Below, piece by piece: positions 1 to 5,733 of a stretch of 5,733 nucleotides of DNA. How positions within the stretch are numbered: position 1 is the stretch's first letter; each line of letters starts with the position of its first letter. Source of the DNA: Kiritimatiellia bacterium (GTDB taxonomy: Bacteria; Verrucomicrobiota; Kiritimatiellia; RFP12; UBA1067); NCBI GenBank assembly GCA_017411125.1, contig JAFPNP010000146.1, positions 1 to 5,733 of the forward strand, written 5' to 3'. The translations under genes were made by a program, and so were the position numbers. The notes beneath the pieces are model-generated. The model worked only from the letters and a program-made list of their open reading frames with translations. It did not search any database and was not told where the DNA came from.

Positions 1-1456
1 CGAGGCGCACGTGCCCGCCGTCGGGATAGCGCGTGGACATCTTGACGTGATACGTGCGGCCCTTCAGGACGACGTCGCCCTCGCTGTCCATGAAGTGATC
101 GACGTAGAGCGTTCCGCCGTCGCGCGCGAAGGCGTACATCGTGTCCTTGAGCGCATAGAGGGCGCGCGGGATGTTGCCGATGCAACATGGGCACCCGTGC
201 CAAGGGTAGTGGCGCTCGCGCCCGTTCGGCGGATTGCGGTAGAGAAAGTTGCGTCCGTCGTTTGAGATCGCCCCGAGGAGGAGGTTGTAGATCAGTCTTT
301 CGCGCACGTCCTCGGTGCGGACGCCGCGTCCGCCCGCGTGGAGCTCGACGCACCAGAAGCTCATGGCGCAGGAGGCGCATGCCTCGCAGTAGCCGTCGAG
401 CGGCAGATGCCAGTCGGGTTCGAACGCCTCGTCTCGCGCCCGCGAGCCCACGCCGCCCGTGATGTACTCCTTGCGGTCGATGGCGTTCGCGAAGAGGCGG
501 TCGGAGGCAGCTGCGAGGGGTTTGTCGTCGATACGGTTCGCGATTGCAGTCATCCCCGTGTAGAAGTAGCAGGCGCGCACGGCGTGTCCCGTCGCCTCCT
601 TCATCTCCCAGGCGGGGCGCTCCGCCTGGTGGTACGGGGCCTTCCATCCGCCATTTCTGCCGGGCGCCCTGTGCTGGTTGCAGATGAAGTGGCGCGCGAG
701 GCGCACGTACTTGTCGCCTTTTCCTGGACCGTCCGCCGCGTTCACGGCGTCCGCAAGGCGGCAGAACGCATACTCGATTCCCGGGCATCCGTTCAGCCAC
801 GTGCGCTTCGGGGTGGGGCCGAACACGGAGTCGATGTGGTCCGCGCACCTGATCGCCGCGTCGAAGAGGCGGCGGTCACGGCCCTTCGTCATGCGAAAGT
901 GGGCGATGCCCATCTCGATGAAGTAGCCCATCGTGTAGAACTCGTGCTTGGCGGCGTTGGAAAAGTGCTGCAGCCCGTTGAGCGCGTGAAACGAATGGAT
1001 GTAGCCTGAAGGCTCCTGCGCCGCAAGGATGATTGGAATCCACTCCTCGAGCTTTGCGCGGAGATGGTCGTTGGCCTTGCGCCATTCGGCGTCGGCGCCG
1101 GGATCGATCTCGAGCGCGAGGCAGATGGACTCGACTGTGTTGAAGGGATAGGCGTCGCTCCACGGGCAGCCCTTGAACTTCACGCTCGGCTTTTTCCCCG
1201 CGTTGATCTCCGCCGTCGCCACGAGGTTCAGCATCTCCTCGCCGCGTCCGCCCTTCTCCATCTGACGGATGCAGTGCGGCAGCCACTGCACGGAAAGCTT
1301 GCGGAACTCGGATCGCCAGAACCCGCCCACCTTCACGCCCTGCTGCACGACGTGGTCGAGCGTCCGCACGTCCGTCGCCGCCATCGCCGCGAAAGCAAGG
1401 CACCCCGCCACGATTGACACTGCACATGCGATGTGCATCTTGGCCCGTCTGTTCAT
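1..1456 (-). CDS. Exported GH127/DUF1680-family glycoside hydrolase (beta-L-arabinofuranosidase type), 3' end off window
   Basis: Reading the minus strand from the ATG at 1456 gives 485 residues with no stop before the window edge; characterised members such as HypBA1 are about 650 residues, so roughly a quarter is missing. Family hallmarks in order: HEFYTMGY at 171-178, GHAVRACYFYTGM at 290-302, YITGGVG at 331-337, DEAF at 342-345, YCEAC at 356-360 and CPCCIGN at 422-428. By alignment with HypBA1, E343 fits the acid/base, E358, C360, C424 and C425 the zinc site, and C424 the cysteine nucleophile; all are present. Known relatives remove beta-L-arabinofuranose from hydroxyproline-linked oligosaccharides, arabinans or RG-II; GH146 and aceric-acid hydrolases share this fold, so the exact substrate is open. 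Residues 1-26 look like a signal peptide (RRAK, hydrophobic core, AMA before ATD), although VAGC at 16-19 also resembles a lipobox. The start is fixed by an ideal ribosome binding site. It lies 48 bp after the LamG-like gene, on the same strand. Confidence 0.93.
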   Translation of the reverse strand, partial: MNRRAKMHIACAVSIVAGCLAFAAMAATDVRTLDHVVQQGVKVGGFWRSEFRKLSVQWLPHCIRQMEKGGRGEEMLNLVATAEINAGKKPSVKFKGCPWSDAYPFNTVESICLALEIDPGADAEWRKANDHLRAKLEEWIPIILAAQEPSGYIHSFHALNGLQHFSNAAKHEFYTMGYFIEMGIAHFRMTKGRDRRLFDAAIRCADHIDSVFGPTPKRTWLNGCPGIEYAFCRLADAVNAADGPGKGDKYVRLARHFICNQHRAPGRNGGWKAPYHQAERPAWEMKEATGHAVRACYFYTGMTAIANRIDDKPLAAASDRLFANAIDRKEYITGGVGSRARDEAFEPDWHLPLDGYCEACASCAMSFWCVELHAGGRGVRTEDVRERLIYNLLLGAISNDGRNFLYRNPPNGRERHYPWHGCPCCIGNIPRALYALKDTMYAFARDGGTLYVDHFMDSEGDVVLKGRTYHVKMSTRYPDGGHVRL

Positions 1457-1464
1457 CTTGTCAT

Positions 1465-1471
1465 CCTCCTT
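1465..1471 (-). promoter_or_regulatory. Ribosome binding site of the GH127-like gene
   Basis: The minus strand reads AAGGAGG, followed by 8 bases and then ATG. This is a near-perfect Shine-Dalgarno sequence. It fixes the start at 1456 over the second in-frame ATG seven codons in. An ATG overlapping the end of the site (ATGACAAGATGA) meets a stop after three codons and is not a start. Confidence 0.88.
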
Positions 1472-1480
1472 GTGGTCATA

Positions 1481-1501
1481 TGGTTTCCCGGAAAAAAACC
1501 A
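1481..1501 (-). other. Weak inverted repeat in the gap between the LamG-like gene and the hydrolase
   Basis: TGGTTT and AAACCA form 6-bp arms around a 9-base loop, so the minus-strand transcript could fold a small hairpin just after the LamG-like stop codon. The stem is AT-rich, short and not followed by a U-run. It does not look like a rho-independent terminator and is better read as at most a processing or partial-attenuation element. The absence of a convincing terminator or promoter in the 48-bp gap supports co-transcription of the two flanking genes. Confidence 0.3.
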
Positions 1502-1504
1502 CGC

Positions 1505-4500
1505 CTACTTGACTATGACGGTCAACCCTCTCCTGCCGATGCGCGCGCGGTTGGGAGTCAAGAAGAGCGTGTAGCCGGAAAGTTCCCCGCCGAGCGCGCG
1601 CGGCGCGGCGGGAACGATGCCGCCGGAAGGAGCGGTGGCCAGATTTAAGCCTCCATGCATCGGCACGCCGGGGGTGGCGCAGACAATGTCCGCGCCGGTG
1701 AGGTCGAGCGTCGCTCCGCCCGCGACGGTCATCGTTTCGCCCGCTGTCGCCCTGAAGCGCCCCGTAACGACGAGCGAACCGTTCTGGACCGTTCCCCCGC
1801 CTGAGACCTCGCGCAGTTCAAGCGTGTTGCCGCCAAGGTCAACAACGGCGCCGGACGCGACGGCGATCCCTCGCAGCGAATCCTGCGCCGACAGAACCGA
1901 CTCTGCGGTTATGGACGGAATCCTGTCGGGACCGTATGCGTTGTTCATTCGCACCTGCGCCTCGGAGAGCGCGGCGTTCCACACGCGCACCTCGTTGAAG
2001 TCGGCGTTCTGGTCCTTGTTTGCGCTCCAAAGGGAATGTCCGAGCCAGAAGTAGTCTTGAACGATTCCGCCTGTCGTCCAGTTCGCCAGAGACTGGGTCG
2101 CTTTCCCAAACAACTCGCCCGTGGCCGCATCGTGCATGTAGCAGGTGACGCTCGCCCCTCCCGCTCCGTCGGGAACGACAACCATCGTCAGATGATACTC
2201 CTTCCCGACGGCGATCTGACTGGTGGCCACTTGATAGCTGGCATAGCCCTGTACGCAGGGGAGAAAAGAGGGACGCGAACTGCCATTGTTGTAGGTGAAG
2301 ATGATTCCCGTCGCTCCCATCATGCTCTTACCAGACTGCATGGTGCTCCCGAGCGAAAACGCCTCGCCCCATGTCGTTCTGGAATGGAGGGTTGTCCACA
2401 TCTCGATCGTGAAAGGGGCGTCCCCCGCAGCTGCCGGGATGGCGTTGGCACCAAGATCAATCCAGGAAGCACCGAAGTTGCCGCCCGACAGGGATACGGA
2501 CGTGTTTCCTGAATATGCCACGTTCCCATGAAATACCGCGTCGCTTTCCCCGACGGAATCCCTCGCGTTGCGGTTGAAATTCCAGCGATGAAGAAGATAG
2601 TTGTTCGCCTTCAGCGCGGCGAATGTCTCGTCGTCATACGACGCCTGTTGCTGATACACGACGCCGGCCGCAGCATTGGACGGCATGACGTCCGGGCCGA
2701 GCGTCGCACTGGCATCGAGATCGGCATCGGAGACGACGCCGTGCCAGATGCGGACCTCGTCATATTCCGCATTCGCGTCGTAGTTGACGGGATGATACTG
2801 CGAATGGCCGAGGAAAAACTGCGGCGACGGGAGGTCGGCAAGCGACCAGCCCGCAATGAGCGCACTCCCCGACTTCTCGAGCGCGCCCGTTGCCGCATTG
2901 CGCCGCATCCACCGCACGGCGGTGGAGCCGTCGGCTTTGGTCTTGAACGTCACCGAAATGTGGTAGTACTCGCCCAGCGCGTAAGAAGCCATTGTCCCGT
3001 CTTTCACAACCTTCGAGCGGCCACCTTTTACGATTTCGAAGCGCTCGCTGGAAACGTCGGAGGCAAAACTCCAGGTCATCGTGACGTAGTCGGCCGTGCC
3101 GGGACCGTAATGGAAAACATGGCTCCAGTTTTCGGTCTTGTTCACCTTGCCCCATATCTCGATGGTGGCGGCGTCGACGGGAAGAATGCCGGTTCCTAGA
3201 TCGACATGTCCAATCTGCCCTTCCCCGTCGCTTGACAGCACAACGGACTTTCCGCCTTCCGGAATCGCGACATGCTCGCCAATGGCCTGGCCGTCCGAAC
3301 CGCCCACGGAATCCTTGTAGTCGCCATTGAAGCTCCACCGGTGGACCAGCGTCGGCTTCGGGTCGTACACGAGCGTGGTCTGCCCGGCTTTCGCATCGAC
3401 GAAGTCAATGTCCGCCAGCTCGTCGAGCACGAGCGTTCCCGCACCGGTTTTCACGATTTTCCTGTCGATGCCGTCCGGCACCTTTGCAGAATCGAATGCG
3501 CCGCTGCCGGCAACGGACTGCCCCGCTTCTGCATCGACATTCACCGCGATGACGCCGCCCCCCCGGGAACTGGAATCCACCACGCCCGCGTATCCGTCCA
3601 TGGTCGAGACGAGGAGTTGGTGCCCGTACAAGTCCACCACCCCCGCAACGGGAACTGACGACGGGAGACCGCTCCAGTCGCAGTCGCCGGCGAGCCGCGC
3701 ATTTTCGAGCAACGTCACGGACTTGCATGCGAACGACGATCCCGCCGGGATCTGGGCTGAAAACATACCGGAAAAGAACACGGCCGTATTGACGTCAGGC
3801 GCGGAATTCTCCGCCATGCCAAGGCTGTTTGTAAAGGCCCAGTTTCCCGGATTGGTGACGCTGCCGTCATTCGCGCGCCCCGTCCAATGGGCAACGGCGC
3901 CTGACGGTCCAGAACTCGCCGAGACATACGTCACGTCCAGGACGTTCGTGACACTTGCGCCGTCCTGCCCTGCAAAAGGCGCGGTGGACGTGCCGGAGTT
4001 CACGAAGCACTTTCCGGAGACCGTGTCGTAGAACAGCGCCTCGCTGCCCAGCCTCGCCGGAATCAAGTTCACCAGCGCATCGCCGGATGCGTCGTTGATT
4101 CGCGCAAAGTACCACTCGGCCGGCGCATAGCGCCCGTACGACGTTCCGTCTCCCTTGTTTGACGAACCGATGAATATTGTAGCCGCGTCTGTTCCAAGCG
4201 GTCCCGCCTCCAGCCCGCTCTTGACGATGACGCCGTCAAGATAGGCCGTCTGGTTCTCCACCTTCAGCGTGTGCGGCACGGCACTTCCCCCCTCGGCAGT
4301 GGAGAGCATGAAAAGGGGATTCCCGACTTCCTTGCCTCTGTAAAGAAGATACTGGTCGTATGAAATGGCCGGATTGCTGTGCGCGCTGCGCCCGATCGAG
4401 AACTTGAACGGATCGCTTCCCACGAGGGAACCCCACTGCGGGAGGGCGCTGGAAGGTCCGTCGTATGTGCCGTCGGGCCGGCAGCGGATCTCGATGCCGT

Positions 4501-4951
4501 AAGCCTCGTTGCACTTGATGCCCGTATCGACGTACTGGTAGCCGACGATCTTCACGTAGCCATCCACGAGCTTTACCCTTGACGTCGCGATGACGCGCCA
4601 GGCGCTAAGGAGCGGAATTCCGTCCGTCGAGAAGACGTAGGTTGCGGCGGACGATGAGACCGCGCCCTCATACCGCACCCGCTTATCCTGCGGCCACACG
4701 GAGAGGTCGCTTCCATGGTCCGAAGAATCCCATACAAGATACAGTTCTGAACCCTCGTCAAACTGCCCCGCCGCAGCATCAACCGTAATGCTGCCACCGT
4801 TCATCCAGACGGACAGCGACCTAACAAGCGAAGGCTCGAATTCAACATTGTCCGCAAGTCCGGCACCGCACGGACAGAACAAGAACAATCCCGTCAGAGG
4901 GACTGAAAGCCAATCTTTCTTCAAGGCCGCCAAACAGGTAATAGACTTCAT
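1505..4951 (-). CDS. Large secreted protein with three LamG/concanavalin-like jelly rolls and beta-strand repeats
   Basis: The 1148 residues open with a signal peptide (KKDW, then a hydrophobic stretch to about 33, with GLA before DN). Next comes an N-terminal module (about 34-127) with ELYLVWDSSDHGSDLSVWP. A first jelly roll (about 128-328) carries QYVDTG, IFIGSSNKG and LFYDTVSGKCFVNSG. A beta-rich linker (about 350-530) includes TGAGTLVLDEL, resembling an autotransporter-associated strand repeat. Two related LamG-like domains follow (535-758 and 786-1013), then a beta-solenoid-like tail (about 1015-1148). I see no catalytic motif, outer-membrane barrel, LPXTG or obvious PEP-CTERM ending. 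LamG-like folds commonly bind glycans or act in adhesion, so a surface or extracellular binding role next to a glycosidase is plausible but inferred. The open frame extends upstream to 5035, but the ATG at 4951 is preferred: it has AAAGGAG six bases upstream and begins a signal peptide, whereas the extension would cross its own promoter. No gene name is recognised. Confidence 0.9.
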   Translation of the reverse strand: MKSITCLAALKKDWLSVPLTGLFLFCPCGAGLADNVEFEPSLVRSLSVWMNGGSITVDAAAGQFDEGSELYLVWDSSDHGSDLSVWPQDKRVRYEGAVSSSAATYVFSTDGIPLLSAWRVIATSRVKLVDGYVKIVGYQYVDTGIKCNEAYGIEIRCRPDGTYDGPSSALPQWGSLVGSDPFKFSIGRSAHSNPAISYDQYLLYRGKEVGNPLFMLSTAEGGSAVPHTLKVENQTAYLDGVIVKSGLEAGPLGTDAATIFIGSSNKGDGTSYGRYAPAEWYFARINDASGDALVNLIPARLGSEALFYDTVSGKCFVNSGTSTAPFAGQDGASVTNVLDVTYVSASSGPSGAVAHWTGRANDGSVTNPGNWAFTNSLGMAENSAPDVNTAVFFSGMFSAQIPAGSSFACKSVTLLENARLAGDCDWSGLPSSVPVAGVVDLYGHQLLVSTMDGYAGVVDSSSRGGGVIAVNVDAEAGQSVAGSGAFDSAKVPDGIDRKIVKTGAGTLVLDELADIDFVDAKAGQTTLVYDPKPTLVHRWSFNGDYKDSVGGSDGQAIGEHVAIPEGGKSVVLSSDGEGQIGHVDLGTGILPVDAATIEIWGKVNKTENWSHVFHYGPGTADYVTMTWSFASDVSSERFEIVKGGRSKVVKDGTMASYALGEYYHISVTFKTKADGSTAVRWMRRNAATGALEKSGSALIAGWSLADLPSPQFFLGHSQYHPVNYDANAEYDEVRIWHGVVSDADLDASATLGPDVMPSNAAAGVVYQQQASYDDETFAALKANNYLLHRWNFNRNARDSVGESDAVFHGNVAYSGNTSVSLSGGNFGASWIDLGANAIPAAAGDAPFTIEMWTTLHSRTTWGEAFSLGSTMQSGKSMMGATGIIFTYNNGSSRPSFLPCVQGYASYQVATSQIAVGKEYHLTMVVVPDGAGGASVTCYMHDAATGELFGKATQSLANWTTGGIVQDYFWLGHSLWSANKDQNADFNEVRVWNAALSEAQVRMNNAYGPDRIPSITAESVLSAQDSLRGIAVASGAVVDLGGNTLELREVSGGGTVQNGSLVVTGRFRATAGETMTVAGGATLDLTGADIVCATPGVPMHGGLNLATAPSGGIVPAAPRALGGELSGYTLFLTPNRARIGRRGLTVIVK
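1913..3349 (-). repeat. Internal duplication of LamG-like domains within the large secreted protein
   Basis: Residues 535-758 (DNA 2678-3349) and 786-1013 (DNA 1913-2596) align along their full length. Shared landmarks are L-x-HRW-x-FN, DSVG-x-SDA or SDG, S-V-x-LS, DLG, TIE-x-W, a central W-x-x-x-F, Y-H-(I/L), AATG, F-x-LGHS, N-A-(E/D)-(Y/F)-x-EVR-(I/V)-W and GPD-x-x-PS. The copies are diverged in protein and not obviously similar at DNA level, so the duplication is old. A linker of about 27 residues, including VVYQQQASYDDETF, separates them. Confidence 0.85.
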
Positions 4952-4957
4952 CTTTGT

Positions 4958-4964
4958 CTCCTTT
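4958..4964 (-). promoter_or_regulatory. Ribosome binding site of the large secreted protein
   Basis: The minus strand reads AAAGGAG followed by ACAAAG and ATG, a spacing of six bases. It decides the start at 4951. Its two outermost A bases overlap the edge of the tandem repeat, so the repeated box abuts the translation initiation region. Confidence 0.88.
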
Positions 4965-5002
4965 GAGTCGTACATGGAACATTGAGTCGTACATGGAACA
5001 TT
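4963..5002. repeat. Perfect 19-bp tandem direct repeat carrying two CATGGAACAT boxes
   Basis: TTGAGTCGTACATGGAACA occurs at 4963-4981 and again, without a mismatch, at 4982-5000. The sequence runs on for two further matching bases (TT at 5001-5002). Each unit holds the box CATGGAACAT (4973-4982 and 4992-5001). The second box overlaps the -10 element of the minus-strand promoter, and the first lies in the predicted 5' leader just before the ribosome binding site. Two boxes on the same side of the DNA with a 19-bp period, close to two helical turns, resemble paired sites for an AraC-family regulator; that role is inferred. Confidence 0.8.
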
Positions 5003-5008
5003 ATAGCA
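5000..5008 (-). promoter_or_regulatory. Extended -10 promoter for the LamG-like protein/hydrolase operon
   Basis: The minus strand reads TGCTATAAT, a consensus extended -10 (TGn followed by TATAAT, at 5005-5000). No good -35 hexamer lies at a 16-18 bp spacing; at 17 bp the sequence is TAGAGC. The predicted transcription start is near 4993, giving a leader of about 40 bases. A consensus extended -10 without a -35 suggests either modest basal transcription or dependence on an activator. Confidence 0.6.
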
Positions 5009-5059
5009 AATCAACCTTGACGGCTCTACTGCCAAACAAAGGAATCCTCATTGATTTGC
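5006..5059. repeat. 9-bp inverted repeat linking the two divergent promoters
   Basis: GCAAATCAA at 5006-5014 is the exact reverse complement of TTGATTTGC at 5051-5059, with 36 bp between. On the plus side the arm contains the -35 hexamer of the regulator promoter. On the minus side the same word ends in the TGC of the operon's extended -10. Each arm abuts or overlaps a CATGGAACAT box by no more than a few bases. It may be a second protein-binding word or a trace of duplication with inversion; function is unproven. Confidence 0.55.
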
Positions 5060-5079
5060 ATGGAACATCCTGCTATAAT
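5051..5079 (+). promoter_or_regulatory. Sigma-70-type promoter of the AraC-family regulator
   Basis: TTGATT (5051-5056), a 17-bp spacer and TATAAT (5074-5079), with TGC directly before the -10, make a strong housekeeping promoter with an extended -10. The expected start of transcription, 7 or so bases after the hexamer, falls at 5086-5087. That is the first base of the GTG chosen as start codon. A CATGGAACAT box fills most of the spacer, so anything bound there would block RNA polymerase. Confidence 0.75.
5059..5068. promoter_or_regulatory. Third CATGGAACAT box, inside the regulator's promoter
   Basis: This is an exact copy of the ten-base box found in both units of the tandem repeat, in the same orientation and 67 bp from the nearest one. 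A TTGA word also precedes it, four bases upstream instead of six. Its place between -35 and -10 suggests negative autoregulation. The box contains ATG-GAA-CAT, a short dyad. Confidence 0.6.
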
Positions 5080-5080
5080 A

Positions 5081-5091
5081 TTCACCGTGAA
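5081..5091. other. Short perfect palindrome over the regulator's predicted start
   Basis: TTCAC-C-GTGAA is an 11-bp perfect dyad around a single central base. It covers the predicted transcription start and the GTG codon. It could be a small operator or chance; it is too short to decide from sequence. Confidence 0.3.
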
Positions 5092-5733
5092 CACAAAAAT
5101 CGCATTTGATCCAAACTACGCGCGAACCCATGCCTACCGTTCGGTGTGGGCAAACGAGTACAACATGGGAACTAATTACCGCATTGTCAGAGATGGCGGG
5201 CTGGAGGACTACCTGCTCATCCTCACTATCTCCGGCGGCGGTGTTGCGAATGGAACGAAGCTGGAGCCATTCTCCCTCTATCTCTTCAAGCCGCATGAAA
5301 GCCACGACTACGGCACGAATGCCAAATGCGAAACCTGGCACTTTCTGTGGGCGCACATACATGCACCGGCTAACTGGCTCCCACTTCTTGACTGGAAGAC
5401 GCTCTCGATTCACTCCATCCCCGTTGCCGAGCAACGTCGCATCGTCGCGCTCTTCAGGGAGGTCGTAGTCAACTCGTCGACAGGTTCCGGCCACGACGAG
5501 GCGATCGCCATGAATCTTCTCGAAAACATCCTGCTCAGGCTGGCAAGAATAAACGCCGCCAGCGGCGATACGGGATTCAAGGAGGAAGTGGGCGCTTACA
5601 TGCTCGGACATCTTGCCGAGAAGCAGACTCTGGCGACGCTTGCCGCATCGTTCCGCCTTTCGCCATCCCGTTTCGCGCATCGGTTTCGCGAAGCGTTCGG
5701 CACTTCGCCGCAGGCATACGTGGAGGGCTGCAG
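5087..5733 (+). CDS. AraC/XylS-family transcriptional regulator, 3' end off window
   Basis: The open frame runs off the right edge after 215 codons. The N-terminal half resembles the cupin-like sensory domain of AraC proteins: DYLLILTISGGG at 41-52, LYLFKPHESHDYG at 64-76 and the W-x-F-x-W-x-H pattern at 84-90. At 178-211 it has a first helix-turn-helix of the family type (LATLAASFRLSPSRFAHRFREAFGTSP region). The second helix-turn-helix, normally 50-80 residues more, is beyond the window. GTG at 5087 is chosen because it coincides with the predicted transcription start and leaves a normal-length N-terminus. In-frame alternatives are TTG at 5051 (AAAGGA seven bases upstream), ATG at 5060 (no well-spaced site) and ATG at 5165, which would remove the first 26 residues. 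The first two would need a promoter further upstream. It diverges from the LamG-like protein/hydrolase operon, the usual arrangement for a local sugar-responsive regulator; the inducer cannot be read from sequence. Confidence 0.88.
   Translation, partial: MNTKIAFDPNYARTHAYRSVWANEYNMGTNYRIVRDGGLEDYLLILTISGGGVANGTKLEPFSLYLFKPHESHDYGTNAKCETWHFLWAHIHAPANWLPLLDWKTLSIHSIPVAEQRRIVALFREVVVNSSTGSGHDEAIAMNLLENILLRLARINAASGDTGFKEEVGAYMLGHLAEKQTLATLAASFRLSPSRFAHRFREAFGTSPQAYVEGC

Noticed and set aside
338..1009. A 223-codon plus-strand open frame antisense to the hydrolase.
   Set aside because: It arises from high GC at third codon positions of the opposite gene; the product has no recognisable motif and there is no start signal.
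876..1427. A 183-codon open frame on the minus strand, starting with MCSVNRGG, that could be taken as a gene.
   Set aside because: It is an out-of-frame shadow of the GH127-like gene: arginine-rich, low complexity and without a ribosome binding site. The correct frame carries all family motifs.
2528..4031. Two plus-strand open frames of over 220 codons (2528-3199 and 3327-4031) antisense to the LamG-like gene.
   Set aside because: The minus-strand protein is continuous and domain-rich across both; the antisense products show no family features or ribosome binding sites.
4952..5035. N-terminal extension of the large secreted protein by 28 codons to an ATG at 5035.
   Set aside because: It would put the start upstream of the protein's own -10 element, translate through the tandem repeat and bury the signal peptide; the ATG at 4951 has an ideal ribosome binding site.
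4963..5068. The repeats as a CRISPR array or mobile-element terminal repeats.
   Set aside because: The tandem units have no spacer between them, the third copy shares only a ten-base core, and there is no transposase or target-site duplication.
5048..5680. A 210-codon minus-strand open frame opposite the AraC-family regulator.
   Set aside because: The plus strand encodes a clear AraC-type sensory domain and helix-turn-helix over the same stretch; the antisense product has no recognisable features.

Overview
The window reads as a small, GC-rich polysaccharide or glycoprotein utilisation locus. It holds three protein-coding genes, two of them cut by the window edges. The very large secreted LamG/beta-strand protein has an N-terminal module followed by a 'YVDTGI ... 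FYDTVSGKCFVNSG' type jelly roll. Such proteins are most familiar to me from Kiritimatiellota and related Verrucomicrobiota/Lentisphaerota of animal guts and sediments. That assignment is an inference from protein style, since no rRNA or other phylogenetic marker is present.

Layout, left to right. (1) 1-1456, minus strand: the N-terminal 485 residues of an exported glycoside hydrolase of the GH127/DUF1680 clan (beta-L-arabinofuranosidase type). Its Glu/Cys metal site and the cysteine nucleophile position are intact; the C-terminus lies off the left edge. (2) 1457-1504: a 48-bp gap with a strong ribosome binding site and only a weak hairpin. (3) 1505-4951, minus strand: an 1148-residue secreted protein with three concanavalin/LamG-like jelly rolls (two are an internal duplication) and autotransporter-like beta-strand segments. 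It lies directly upstream of the hydrolase and is probably in the same operon. (4) 4952-5086: a compact, AT-rich divergent control region with two back-to-back promoters, a perfect 19-bp tandem duplication, three same-orientation copies of CATGGAACAT and a 9-bp inverted repeat. (5) 5087-5733, plus strand: an AraC/XylS-family regulator, cut by the right edge after its first helix-turn-helix.

How it may work together: an AraC-type regulator, divergently transcribed from a secreted binding/adhesion protein and an arabinofuranosidase-type enzyme, suggests a locus controlled by arabinose-containing glycans. The repeated CATGGAACAT boxes overlap core elements of both promoters, so they are good candidates for the operator through which the regulator controls the operon and itself. 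The least ordinary part of the window is this control region. It includes a promoter whose predicted transcription start coincides with the regulator's GTG codon, which suggests a leaderless mRNA. No RNA genes, mobile elements or CRISPR arrays were seen.
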